Assembly (NCBI RefSeq): GCF_025061645.1 | Contig: NZ_JANYMP010000001.1 | Coordinates: 323,591 to 387,590 of the forward strand | Source of the DNA: Umezawaea endophytica | GTDB lineage: Bacteria; Actinomycetota; Actinomycetes; Mycobacteriales; Pseudonocardiaceae | Reading direction: 5' to 3' | DNA: 64,000 nucleotides | Shown: positions 17,953 through 26,927 of the stretch, piece after piece | Position numbering within the stretch: the stretch's first letter is position 1 | How the letters are laid out: every line of letters starts with the position of its first letter | Made by a program: the position numbers and the translations under genes | Notes under the pieces: model-generated | Seen by the model: only the letters and a program-made list of their open reading frames with translations | Told to the model about the DNA's origin: nothing | The model's database searches: none

Positions 17953-19722
17953 CTACCCCACCTTCGAGCCGGTAACCGGGACGTGGCCCCGGCTTTCGGG
18001 TCGGGGCGCGACGACGCACCTGGACCTCTCCGACTCGGCGGCGCCGTTGACCGCCGTCACGCAGAACTCGTAGTTCCAGGTGCCGGGGAACAGGTAGGCC
18101 ACCCCGTGGCTGGTGCCCTCCACCACGCCACCATCCACTGTGGACGGACCACCACCGGTGGTGTTCCGCACCCACACGCGGTACCCGGCCGCTCCACTCG
18201 ATCCGGTCCACGCCAGCCGGACCGTGGTGGCGTCGGTGGACGTCACCTGGAGGTCCGTCGGTGGCGGCGGCGTCCCGGCGCCGACCGTGACGGGGCGGGC
18301 CCCCGCCGGGATGCCACCGCCCGCGGCGTTCCACGTCGCCACCGCCACGCTGTAGCGGTGGCCGGGCACCAGCCCGTCGAGGTGCGCCGACGTGCCCTTG
18401 ACCGCCGTGCCGCCGATCCACGCGCCGGGCGTGTCCTTGTCCAGGGTGATGATCTGGTACCGGTCGATCGTCGACGTGTGCTCGCCGGTCGGCTCGGTCC
18501 ACTCGACGTCGACGCCCGTCGCCGTGGCGCGGGTGACGATGTCCTCCGGCCCGCGAGCGGTCTCCGGGTGGGCGACGGCGCTGACGACCGGGGACCAGTC
18601 GGACCTGACCTGGTCGCCGTTCTCGGTGCGGACCTGGTACTCCCACTCCTGGCCGTCCACGGTCCACGTGGTGTCGTGGCGGTTCGCCGCCGCCCTCGAC
18701 TCGGCCCACGCCGTGGCGCCCTTGAGCCTGCTCCGCACGGTGTAGCCGTAGGCGCCGAAGACGGCGTCCCAGGTGACCGTGACACCACCGGGACTCGCCG
18801 CGGCGACGACGTCGGCCGGGACCGGGGTGGGCCGGGCCGGGATCGTGCCGGGCAGGGCGGGCACCGAGGACCCGAGGCCGTAGCTGTCGTGCAGGGTGCG
18901 CTCGAAGGCCTGGGCGATCTTGTACTCGCCGGTCGCGTTGGGGTGCAGGCCGTCGTAGCCGTCCGGGCAGCCGTCGAGTTCGCAGGCGTAGTTGCCGCGC
19001 CAGTCGACCAGCGCCACCGGGGAGGCCGGGGTGCTCCAGGACGGGATCGCGGCGGCCAGCATCCCGTTGTAGGCGTCGGTGTTGCGGGGCAGGTCCTCGC
19101 GACCGTCCATCCTGGTGCGCTGCGGCACGTTGGCCAGGGCGAACCTGATGTCCGGCTTGGCGGCGCGGGCCTGCTCGACCAGCGTCCGCATGCTGTCGAG
19201 GGTGCCCTCCGGTCCGCTGACGAACCAGCCGAGGTCGTTGAACCCGAGGCCCACCAGCAGGTAGTCGGGTTGGTGCAGCGCGACCTGCTCGCGGATCAGG
19301 GACTTGTCCTGGGCCGCTTGGCGACCCCACACGGCGAAGTGGTCGCTGTCGAACGGCTCCGTCCCCGCGGCGTACGCGCCGGAGGTGCGCGGCGGGCCGG
19401 GTGGAGGTGGCTGCTCGCCCTGGAGGGGCGGCACGGCCGGGGGCGCGGCGACGGCGGCGTCCTGGGTGCCGGTGTACGGGCCGACGAAGTCGACGGCCAC
19501 GTCCTCACCCCTGAACCACTCCCACAGCCGGTAGCGCCAGGTCCAGTCGCCTTCGGCGCCGTGCGACATCGAGTCGCCCACCACCATGACCTTGATCGGC
19601 TCCCGGTCCGGCTCGGCGCCCGCGGTGCCCGTGGCGCCTGCCCCGACCAGGACCGCCGACAGGACGAGCGAGGCCGCGAGCCTCCACCGAGGACGGTGCG
19701 GCCGGGGTTCGGGGAGCGGCAT
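17953..19722 (-). CDS. secreted SGNH/GDSL hydrolase with C-terminal fibronectin type III domains
   Basis: 589 residues. Signal peptide at residues 10-38. The SGNH hydrolase domain has the block I GDS (VMVVGDSMSHG), block III GFND, and block V DGLHPN, so the Ser-Asp-His set is present. After residue about 290 there are three fibronectin type III modules, recognisable by repeated VTVTWDAVFGAYGYTVR, VDVEWTEP and VRLAWTGSSGAAGYRVW segments, commonly used to bind polysaccharide surfaces. It is probably an extracellular esterase acting on acylated polysaccharide. The ATG at 19722 has GGAAGG upstream; an in-frame start at 19812 lacks a signal-peptide layout. Confidence 0.85.
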   Translation of the reverse strand: MPLPEPRPHRPRWRLAASLVLSAVLVGAGATGTAGAEPDREPIKVMVVGDSMSHGAEGDWTWRYRLWEWFRGEDVAVDFVGPYTGTQDAAVAAPPAVPPLQGEQPPPPGPPRTSGAYAAGTEPFDSDHFAVWGRQAAQDKSLIREQVALHQPDYLLVGLGFNDLGWFVSGPEGTLDSMRTLVEQARAAKPDIRFALANVPQRTRMDGREDLPRNTDAYNGMLAAAIPSWSTPASPVALVDWRGNYACELDGCPDGYDGLHPNATGEYKIAQAFERTLHDSYGLGSSVPALPGTIPARPTPVPADVVAAASPGGVTVTWDAVFGAYGYTVRSRLKGATAWAESRAAANRHDTTWTVDGQEWEYQVRTENGDQVRSDWSPVVSAVAHPETARGPEDIVTRATATGVDVEWTEPTGEHTSTIDRYQIITLDKDTPGAWIGGTAVKGTSAHLDGLVPGHRYSVAVATWNAAGGGIPAGARPVTVGAGTPPPPTDLQVTSTDATTVRLAWTGSSGAAGYRVWVRNTTGGGPSTVDGGVVEGTSHGVAYLFPGTWNYEFCVTAVNGAAESERSRCVVAPRPESRGHVPVTGSKVG

Positions 19723-19942
19723 GGAGGTCTTCCTTCCACCAGGTCGTCGGCGCCCGTGATCATGGCGTGCCGCCCGGTCGGCCGACAAGCGACGAACGGC
19801 TGGTAGGCCCATGTGAGACGACTCGACCCGTCCACTGAGGACGGTGCGGCGCGGGTGACACCACCGGGTGAACGACCACCGAACGGGTGCCTGGTCCGGT
19901 TACATTCCTCGCCGCAGAGCACCGTCGAACGAGGAGGACCCG

Positions 19943-21514
19943 GTGGCCCCACCCCCGACGGCGGGCACGCTCCTGGCCCACGACGCCCTGCCCGCAGCGT
20001 TCCGGCCATCGCACGCCGCCGACGCGGTCCGGGTGGTGTACCAGGGCGTCGGCTACGACGGGGCGAGCCGGGAGGTCAGCGGATCGGTGTTCCTCCCCGT
20101 CGGAGCGCCGCCCGCGGGCGGCTGGCCGGTGGTGAGCTTCGCCCACGGCACCACCGGGCTCGCGGACCACTGCGCGCCGTCGCGAACGGGGCTGAGCAGG
20201 CTGGAACGCGACCACGTGGCGCGGTGGCTGGCGGCAGGCTACGTCGTCGCGGCGACCGACTACGAGGGGCTGGCCACCTCAGGCCCCCACCCGTACTTCA
20301 ACGGCGAGGCGGTCGCGGACGACGTGATCGACGTCGTCCGCGCGGCGCGGGGCCTCCACCCCGACGTCAGCGGGTCCTGGCTCGTGGCGGGGTTCTCCCA
20401 GGGGGCGCACGCGGCGCTGTTCGTCGGGCTGGTGGCCCACCACTACGCGCCCGAACTCGACTTCCTCGGCACGGTCGCGCTGGCTCCCCCGGTGCACCTA
20501 CCGCTGCTGGTCGACGTCCTGACCGGTGACGGTGGCCGCCGGGTGTCCGTGCTGCTGCCGTTCCTGCTCGCGGGCCTGCGCGCCTCGCACCCGGACTTCG
20601 ACCCGCGGCCCTTCCTCACCGACGCGGGCGGCGCGCTCGTCGACGTGGCCTCCACGGCGACGCTGGTGGACATGTTCCGCGCCATCGACCGGCAGACCAA
20701 CGACGCCACCGGGATCACCGGGATCCGCGCGCGGCCGGGCATCGACCCGGTGCTGCACGCCTGCCGCGTCCCGGTCACCAGGATGGACCGGCCGGTGTAC
20801 ATCACGGCGGGCGACTCCGACGAGGTCGTGCCGGTCGAGGTGGTGGAAAGCTTCGTCGCGGACCTGCGCCGCACCGGCACGGCGGTGCGCTTCGACCGGC
20901 ACGGCGGGGCGACGCACGCCGACGTGCTCGCGGCGGGTCACGAGCAGGTGGTCGCGTGGAGCGGCACCCTGGCCGCGAGCGCGCGCCCGGCGGGGCCGGG
21001 CGTGACGAGGTTCGGCGCGCTCGACGCCGACGGGGACGGGCGGCTCACCGAGGACGACTTCGAGGTGTTCGCGCTGCGCCTGGTCCAGGCCTTCGGCGAG
21101 GCGCCGGGGTCGCCGACCGCGCTCGCGGTCCGCCACCACTACCGCGAGCTGTGGCGGGCGGTCGCGCGCCGGTCGGACCTGGACGCCGACGGCGCCGTCA
21201 GCCAGGCCGAGTACCTGCGCCTGCTGGACGGGGCGGCACTCGACGACGGGTTCGACCGGGACGTCCGGCCGCTGGCCGAGGCCGTGGTGCGGCTGGTCGA
21301 CGCCGACGGGGACGGTGTCGCGGACGCCGCCGAGTTCACCCGCCTGCTGCGCGCGTGCGGGCTGTCCGACGAGGAGTCCGCCGTCGCGCTGGCCGCCGTG
21401 GACCACGACGGGAGCGGGTCGGTGTCGGTGGTGGAGGTCGTGGAAGTGGTGCGGGACTTCTGCCTGGACCCCTCGCGGGGCGAGGCGGGTCGCTGGGTGT
21501 TCGGGCGGACCTGA
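19943..21514 (+). CDS. lipase-family alpha/beta hydrolase fused to a four-EF-hand domain
   Basis: 523 residues. Residues 1-340 are an alpha/beta hydrolase of the secretory lipase group: oxyanion region SFAHGTTG, nucleophile elbow GFSQG, acid in ITAGDSDEV, and histidine in GATHADV. Residues about 358-500 carry four EF-hand loops, DADGDGRLTEDD, DLDADGAVSQAE, DADGDGVADAAE and DHDGSGSVSVVE, all with good calcium ligands, resembling the actinobacterial calerythrin fold. No signal peptide is seen with the GTG at 19943, which has GAGGAGG upstream. The fusion implies a calcium-controlled hydrolase; that is inference. Confidence 0.78.
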   Translation: MAPPPTAGTLLAHDALPAAFRPSHAADAVRVVYQGVGYDGASREVSGSVFLPVGAPPAGGWPVVSFAHGTTGLADHCAPSRTGLSRLERDHVARWLAAGYVVAATDYEGLATSGPHPYFNGEAVADDVIDVVRAARGLHPDVSGSWLVAGFSQGAHAALFVGLVAHHYAPELDFLGTVALAPPVHLPLLVDVLTGDGGRRVSVLLPFLLAGLRASHPDFDPRPFLTDAGGALVDVASTATLVDMFRAIDRQTNDATGITGIRARPGIDPVLHACRVPVTRMDRPVYITAGDSDEVVPVEVVESFVADLRRTGTAVRFDRHGGATHADVLAAGHEQVVAWSGTLAASARPAGPGVTRFGALDADGDGRLTEDDFEVFALRLVQAFGEAPGSPTALAVRHHYRELWRAVARRSDLDADGAVSQAEYLRLLDGAALDDGFDRDVRPLAEAVVRLVDADGDGVADAAEFTRLLRACGLSDEESAVALAAVDHDGSGSVSVVEVVEVVRDFCLDPSRGEAGRWVFGRT

Positions 21515-21554
21515 GCGCTCCTGCCGCGGGCTGGTCGCTCGGCCGAGCGGTCCC

Positions 21555-21587
21555 TTGACGACCCGAATGTGAGCGCTAACATTCGGG
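21555..21587 (+). promoter_or_regulatory. promoter with LacI-family operator
   Basis: The palindrome GAATGTGAGCGCTAACATTC (21565-21584) extends to CCC and GGG on either side, 26 bp with one mismatched pair, and has the TGTgAGCGCTaACA core of LacI-family operators. TTGACG at 21555-21560 and TAACAT at 21577-21582, 16 bp apart, fit -35 and -10 boxes, with the operator lying between and over them. It directly precedes the truncated alpha-galactosidase. Confidence 0.7.
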
Positions 21588-21597
21588 GCGACACCGA

Positions 21598-23396
21598 CGT
21601 CGGAGGGCTGGTGGCAGGGCACGCGGGACTCGTCCGGCGCCATCACCGTCGACACCGCGGAGTGGCCCGGCGGGATGAAGGCCATCGCCGACTACATCCA
21701 CGGCAAGGGCCTGAAGGCGGGCATCTACACCGACGCGGGCCGGGACGGCTGCGGCTACTACTTCCCCACCGGCCGACCGGCAGCGCCTGGCAGCGGCAGC
21801 GAGGGCCACTACGAGCAGGACCTGGAGCAGTTCCAGCGGTGGGGCTTCGACTTCGTCAAGGTCGACTGGTGCGGCGGCGACGCCGAGGGCCTCGACCCGG
21901 AGACCACCTACCGGGCGATCAGCGCGGCGAACCAGCGCGCCACCGCGCGCACCGGCCGTTCACTGCTCCTGTCGATGTGTAGCTGGGGCAAGGGGAACCC
22001 GTGGAACTGGGGGCCCGGCACGGCCCCGATGTGGCGCACGAGCACGGACATCATCTACTGGGGGCAGACCGCGTCCCTGCCGCCGGTCCTGTCGAACTTC
22101 GACCAGGCGCAGCACCCGGTCTCGCAGCACACCGGGTACGTGAACGACCCGGACATGCTCACCATCGGGATGCCCGGCCTGACCGACGCGCAGGGCAGGA
22201 CCGAGATGGGCCTGTGGGCGATCTCGGGCGCGCCCCTGTTGGCGGGCAACAACGTCGCCACGATGAGCACGGCCACCGCGGCGACGTTGAAGTCACCCGA
22301 GGTAGTCGTGGTCAACCAGGACGCGCGTGGCCTGCAAGGCGTGAAGGTCGCCGAGGACACCACCGGGCTCCAGGTCTACGGCCGGGTCCTGTCGGGTTCC
22401 GGTCGGCGGGCCGTGCTCCTGCTCAACCGGACCGCGTCCGCCGCGCCGATCACCGTGCGCTGGACCGATCTCGGCCTCACGGCGGGAGCGGCGAGGGTGC
22501 GCGACGCCTGGGCCGCCACCGATCTCGGGAGCCCCACCACCGGTTACACCAGGACCGTGCCCGCGGGCGGTTCGGCGCTGCTCACCGTGACGGGCACCGA
22601 GACGACCTCCGCGACGTACGAGGCGGAGGCCGCGGGCAACACCCGCGCGGGCTCGGCGGCGGTCGAGCCGTGCGCGGGCTGCTCCGGCGGGTCCAAGGTG
22701 GGCCGGATCGGCGGCGGTGGCGCGAACACGCTGCGGTTCAACGGGATCAGCTCGGCCGCGACCGGTCTCTCGGTCGCCTCCATCGTCTACACCAACGGCG
22801 GGACGACCCCGTTGACCGCGACCCTCACGGTCAACGGGCAGACGCCGACCACCATCGTCCTCCCGCCCACCGGCTCCTCCACCACGGCGGGCACGGTGTC
22901 CGCCCTCGTCTCGCTGCGCAAGGGGACCACCAACACGATCACGGTCGCCAACCCCTCCGCCAGGACGGCGGACCTTGACGCCGTGGAACTCTCCCCGCTG
23001 CCCGGCACGAACGGGCGCGAGGTCGTCGGCGCGCAGTCCGGCCGTTGCCTGGACGTCGACCGCGGCACGATCACCAACGGCACCCGCCTCCAGTTGTGGG
23101 ACTGCGCGGGCGGCACCAACCAGACGTGGGTGCCCAACGCGCGGAAGCAACTGGTCGTGTACGGCACCAAGTGCCTCGACGCGTTCGACAACGGCACCGC
23201 CAACGGGACCGAGGTCGTCATCTGGGACTGCAACGGCCAGACCAACCAGCAGTGGAACGCCAACGCGGACGGCACCATCACCGGCGTCCAGTCGGGCCTG
23301 TGCCTCGACGCCTACGGGAACGGCACGGCGAACGGGTCGAGGATCGTGCTGTGGACCTGCGGTGGCGGCGCGAACCAGCGGTGGTCGCTCACCTGA
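21598..23396 (+). pseudogene. GH27 alpha-galactosidase with CBM35-like and ricin-B (CBM13) domains, N-terminus deleted
   Basis: Homology to glycoside hydrolase family 27 begins abruptly at EGWWQGTRD (about 21598) with no start codon, signal peptide or first barrel strands before it. The only in-frame start is the ATG at 21675 (GMKAIADYIH). The catalytic nucleophile region KVDWCGG and acid/base region NDPDML are intact. They are followed by a beta-sandwich, a CBM35-like domain (TYEAEAAGN...), and a ricin-B domain with three QxW-type repeats ending QRWSLT. About 60-80 N-terminal residues of the mature enzyme plus the signal are missing. The operator stands within 15 bp of the break, which suggests a deletion fused promoter to gene interior. 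Confidence 0.72.
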
Positions 23397-23814
23397 GCAG
23401 CAGGACGCCGGTGAGCACGAGGGCCACGACCTTCGCGACCTCCAGGGCGATGTACACGTGGTGGGCGTGCGAGCGCGGCGCGTCCGCCCCGGCCAGCACC
23501 AGGTCGGACCGGCGGGTCAGCCGCGGCCGGACGGCGAGGAGTTGCGCCAGCAGCACGGCGACCGCCGCGGCACCCGCGACCACGGAGCCGGCGGGCGGCG
23601 AGCCGAGGAGCGCCGCGACCACGAGTACCACGGCCAGGACCGCTTCGGCGGTGTTCAGCGCGCGGAACACGACCCGGCCGATACCGAGCCCGATCCGCAC
23701 CGTGACATCGGGCGCGCGGAACTTCAGCGGCGCCTCCAGGAAGGAGATCGCCAGTACCATGCCCAACCAGAGGAACGTGACCGCCACGGCCACCGCCCGC
23801 CCCGCGTCCAGCAC
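23389..23814 (-). CDS. small integral membrane protein, unknown
   Basis: 141 residues with about four membrane helices: AVAVAVTFLWLGMVLAI, AVLAVVLVVAALLG, VVAGAAAVAVLLAQLL and VAKVVALVLTGVLLL. A conserved-looking loop SFLEAPLKFRAPDVT follows helix 1. The GTG at 23814 is preceded by GAGGGGG; a longer frame to 23970 is unsupported. The stop overlaps the alpha-galactosidase stop on the other strand by 8 bp. Function unknown. Confidence 0.7.
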   Translation of the reverse strand: MLDAGRAVAVAVTFLWLGMVLAISFLEAPLKFRAPDVTVRIGLGIGRVVFRALNTAEAVLAVVLVVAALLGSPPAGSVVAGAAAVAVLLAQLLAVRPRLTRRSDLVLAGADAPRSHAHHVYIALEVAKVVALVLTGVLLLR

Positions 23815-23939
23815 GGTGACCCCCTCGCTCAAGTCCTTTGTGGACACCCGATTCGACGCGCTCCCGCCAGCGCCGAGTGTAGCCGGCCCACCGCACCGGC
23901 ACGCAGCCCGCGCGACTACAGCCGCCCGCGCCGCCCCCA

Positions 23940-24872
23940 TCACCCCAGCGCGCGCGAGCCGAGTGCCCACAACCGTTCCGCCGCTTCCGGGTCCACCGCG
24001 TGCGCGGCCACGCCGCCGGGGTGCCCTTCAACGGCGACCGGGGCCACCTGGTTGCCCTCTACGTACTGCCCGGTCAGGTCCCGGACCAGGGGTGAGCCCG
24101 CCAGCAGCACCGAGGCGGCGGCGCCCTCGGCCAGTGTCCGGGAGTACGGCTGCTCGATGATCGCGCCGTGCTCGTCCATCGCGCCCATCGCCTTCATCGT
24201 GGCGTCGTCGACGTGGCGCTGGAGGCCGGTCATGACCCAGCCGGGGTTGACGGCGTTGGCCGTGACGCCGTCCTCGGCCCACCGGCGGGAAGCGCCCACG
24301 GCGAGCAGGACGTCCGCGGTCTTCGACTGCCCGTACGCGGACCACCGGTCGTAGGGCCGCCGCTCGAACTGCGGGTCGGCGAAGTCGAACGGCGCGTCGC
24401 GGTGCGCGCCGGAGCTGACGACCACCAGCCGGGACCGGCCCGCGGCCCGGAGGTGGCCGTGCAGCGCGGAGGCCAGGGCGAAGTGGCCGAGGTAGTTCGT
24501 GGCGAGCTGGAGTTCCCAGCCCAGCGCGGTGACCCGGCGCTCGGGGATCGCCATGACGCCCGCGTTGGCGACGAACACGTCCAGCGGGCCCGACCAGGCG
24601 CGGGCGAACGCGGCGACGGAGTCGAGGTCCGCCAGGTCGAGGGCGGCCACCCGAACGGCGCCCGTCGGGAGTTCGGCGACCAGCGCGGCGGCACCGGCCG
24701 GGTCGCGCACGGCGACCGTGACCTCGGCCCCGGCGCGGGCGAGCGCCCGGACGGTCTCGGCGCCGATGCCGGAGGCGCCGCCGGTCACGACGATCCGGCG
24801 GCCGACGAGGTCGACGCCGTCGAGGACCCGCGTCGCGGTGGTCCGGGCGGTGAAGGGGAGCGATGTGGTCAT
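23940..24872 (-). CDS. short-chain dehydrogenase/reductase (SDR)
   Basis: 310-residue classical SDR-like oxidoreductase. The cofactor motif is VVTGGASGIGAE, NAGV follows at about residue 105, the catalytic YGQSK (YxxxK) is near residue 180, and the post-catalytic NPGWVMTGL is present. It resembles the retinol-dehydrogenase/WWOX-like SDR group often found next to regulators in actinomycetes. It is divergent from an AraC regulator with a clear dyad between them, so it is the probable target. Substrate unknown. Confidence 0.9.
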   Translation of the reverse strand: MTTSLPFTARTTATRVLDGVDLVGRRIVVTGGASGIGAETVRALARAGAEVTVAVRDPAGAAALVAELPTGAVRVAALDLADLDSVAAFARAWSGPLDVFVANAGVMAIPERRVTALGWELQLATNYLGHFALASALHGHLRAAGRSRLVVVSSGAHRDAPFDFADPQFERRPYDRWSAYGQSKTADVLLAVGASRRWAEDGVTANAVNPGWVMTGLQRHVDDATMKAMGAMDEHGAIIEQPYSRTLAEGAAASVLLAGSPLVRDLTGQYVEGNQVAPVAVEGHPGGVAAHAVDPEAAERLWALGSRALG

Positions 24873-24898
24873 GTGACCGACCGTAGGTCCAGCCTCCT

Positions 24899-24921
24899 GG
24901 ACTCACTATCATTCGGAGTCC
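24899..24921. promoter_or_regulatory. candidate AraC operator between SDR and araC-type genes
   Basis: GGACTC-N11-GAGTCC, perfect 6-bp arms around an AT-rich spacer, in the 84-bp divergent region. Its position could control both genes. The AraC-type protein encoded at 24957 is the natural candidate. Confidence 0.5.
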
Positions 24922-24956
24922 ACGATCCTTTAGCCATCGTCCAGGAGGAGGTGCTG

Positions 24957-25883
24957 GTGGATCCGCTGGAGAACGTGCTGTCACTGCTGGAGACGCGCGG
25001 CTACCTGTCGTCCGGCCTGGTCGCGGGCGGGAGCTGGGCGGTGGCGTTCGACCCGCCGGAGGGCGTCAAGTTCAACACCGTGCGGCGCGGCCGGTGCAGG
25101 CTGGCGGTCGACGGGCTGCCCGACGAGGTCGACCTCGCGGAGGGCGACTGCTTCCTGCTGACCCGGCCGACCGCCTTCCGGCTCGCGGGTGGCGAGCCGA
25201 CCACCCCCGTGCCCGCCGGTCCGCTCTTCGCGGCGGCGGCGGTGACGCACGGCGGCCCGGCCCGCACGGGTGAGGGCGCGGACGTCGACCTCATCGGCGG
25301 CGGCTTCACGTTCGGCGCGCGGGCCCGAGCCCTGCTGCTGGACGCCCTGCCGCCGGTCCTGCACGTGCCCGCGGGCACGCCGGAGGCGGCCACCGCGCTG
25401 TGGGCCATCGGGCAGGTCGACGCCGAACTGCGCCAGGACCGGCCCGCGGCGGGCCTGGTCGCCGAGCACCTCGCGGTCGTCATGCTGATCCAGGTCCTGC
25501 GGCGGCACCTGGCCACCGACCCGCGGTCGACCTCCGGCTGGCTGGCGGGGCTCGGCGACCCGGTCGTGGCCCCGGCGCTGCGGGCGCTGCACACCCATCC
25601 GGACCGCGCCTGGACGGTGGCCGCGCTGGCACGGACGGCGGCCGTGTCGCGGTCGACGATGGCCGCCCGCTTCCGCGACGTGGTCGGCCGCGGACCGGTC
25701 GACTACCTCACCGGCTGGCGGATCGAACTCGCCGCGGACCGCCTGCGCCGCGGCGCGGACACGATCTCGGTCATCGCCCGCGACATCGGCTACGGCTCGG
25801 AGAGCGCGCTCAGCGTGGCGTTCAAGCGCGTCACGGGCCAGTCCCCCGCCTCCTACCGCAGGGCCCACGCACCGACCCCGTGA
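24957..25883 (+). CDS. AraC family transcriptional regulator with N-terminal cupin
   Basis: 308 residues. The N-terminal half is a cupin-like AraC ligand domain (VKFNTVRRGRCRLAVDGLPDEVDLAEGDCFLLTRP). The C-terminal 100 residues hold two helix-turn-helix motifs: WTVAALARTAAVSRSTMAARF, and ISVIARDIGYGSESALSVAFKRVTGQSPASYR, the AraC signature. The GTG at 24957 has GGAGGAG seven bases upstream. It is divergent from the SDR gene, which it probably regulates. Confidence 0.9.
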   Translation: MDPLENVLSLLETRGYLSSGLVAGGSWAVAFDPPEGVKFNTVRRGRCRLAVDGLPDEVDLAEGDCFLLTRPTAFRLAGGEPTTPVPAGPLFAAAAVTHGGPARTGEGADVDLIGGGFTFGARARALLLDALPPVLHVPAGTPEAATALWAIGQVDAELRQDRPAAGLVAEHLAVVMLIQVLRRHLATDPRSTSGWLAGLGDPVVAPALRALHTHPDRAWTVAALARTAAVSRSTMAARFRDVVGRGPVDYLTGWRIELAADRLRRGADTISVIARDIGYGSESALSVAFKRVTGQSPASYRRAHAPTP

Positions 25884-26004
25884 CGGGACGTCCAGGACAC
25901 GGACACCCGTCCCCCGAACCGCGGCGACCCCATCACGAAGAATCGACGATCCGCGCGCAGAGCCCTCACCGGAGGACGACAGGCACACCCAAAAGGGCTT
26001 GACC

Positions 26005-26026
26005 TGTTTTCCTCCTGCGGAAAACA
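26005..26026. terminator. stem-loop between the AraC and ThiG-like genes, terminator-like
   Basis: Perfect 8-bp stem TGTTTTCC / GGAAAACA with a 6-nt loop, in the 270-bp gap between two convergent genes. A bidirectional intrinsic terminator is the simplest reading, although no long U tract follows. The remainder of the gap (25884-26153) holds a shorter CTCAC/GTGAG hairpin near 26048 and no gene. Confidence 0.5.
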
Positions 26027-26153
26027 CGCACTACAGGCACCCCGCACTCACACCGTGAGCCCAATAGCCGCCACACCACCGCAATTACCAATCACGGCGA
26101 CAACGACAACAAGAAAAGAAACCCGAACCACTCTCATCGTCGCGAATATTTGC

Positions 26154-26927
26154 TCACGCAGTGCGCGAATCCTGTAGCTCGCCGACCCCGAAGTGCGATT
26201 CCGCGGCTTCTCGGAAATCCTCCATCACCGTGACCGGGGGACGACCGTCGTCGAAGAGGACGCTGTTCACCAGAATTCCGGCCGCCCCCGCCGCCGCGGC
26301 GTCGCGCACGTGGTCGACGGTGCCCACACCGCCGTCCAGGACGACCGGGACGGGCAGCTCGCAGGTCTTGACGAAGGTCGCCGTGTCGAGGATGCCCGCG
26401 CGGGCTCCGATCGCCGAGCCCATGACGCGCAGTAGCGGGCACCCGACGTCGACCGCCCCCCGAGCGGCCTCGTGATCGTTGGACAGCAGTGGCAGGACGA
26501 TCAGCGACGGGTCCCACTCGATCAGCCGCCGAGCCGCCTCGACGACCTCGTCGTCGCGCGAGGAGCGGAGGTCCGGGGTGAGGACCTCCAGCTTGATGAC
26601 GCGCTCCCCGGTCATGTCCACGGCCAGCTTCGCCACGCGAACGGCCTCGTCGGCGCTGGTGCGGAGGTTGACGTTGACCATCTTCACGTAGGCCGAGACG
26701 TCGACCCGCTCGCCGACCTCGTCGTAGCCGACGCCGGCGAAGCCGTGTTCGAGCGCGTCGCGGCGACGGCTCTCGTCGAGCCGGTGGGTGTTGATGGGCA
26801 GCACGTTGGTCCCCGACGCGCGGAGCAGGCCGACGACGGTGTCCAGGTCGGCCCGGTGACGCTCGGTGCCGAAGCAGTGCCAGAAGGAGGTCAGCCGCAC
26901 GTCGGCCACCGTGATCAGCTCAGTCAT
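26154..26927 (-). CDS. ThiG-like (thiazole synthase family) protein
   Basis: 257 residues, the normal length of ThiG. It keeps the ThiG landmarks: the lysine segment VIKLEVL (the imine-forming lysine of ThiG), the barrel segment LIVLPLLSNDHEAARGAVDVGCPLLRVMGSAIG, and the phosphate-binding PVVLDGGVGTVDHVRDAAAAGAAGILVNS. The N-terminal third is divergent from housekeeping ThiG and no ThiS, ThiF or ThiO is nearby. ThiG paralogues in natural-product clusters insert sulfur into sugars or other ketones, so a biosynthetic role is possible. ATG at 26927 has GAGGAG upstream. It is divergent from the biosynthetic operon at 27395. Confidence 0.68.
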   Translation of the reverse strand: MTELITVADVRLTSFWHCFGTERHRADLDTVVGLLRASGTNVLPINTHRLDESRRRDALEHGFAGVGYDEVGERVDVSAYVKMVNVNLRTSADEAVRVAKLAVDMTGERVIKLEVLTPDLRSSRDDEVVEAARRLIEWDPSLIVLPLLSNDHEAARGAVDVGCPLLRVMGSAIGARAGILDTATFVKTCELPVPVVLDGGVGTVDHVRDAAAAGAAGILVNSVLFDDGRPPVTVMEDFREAAESHFGVGELQDSRTA

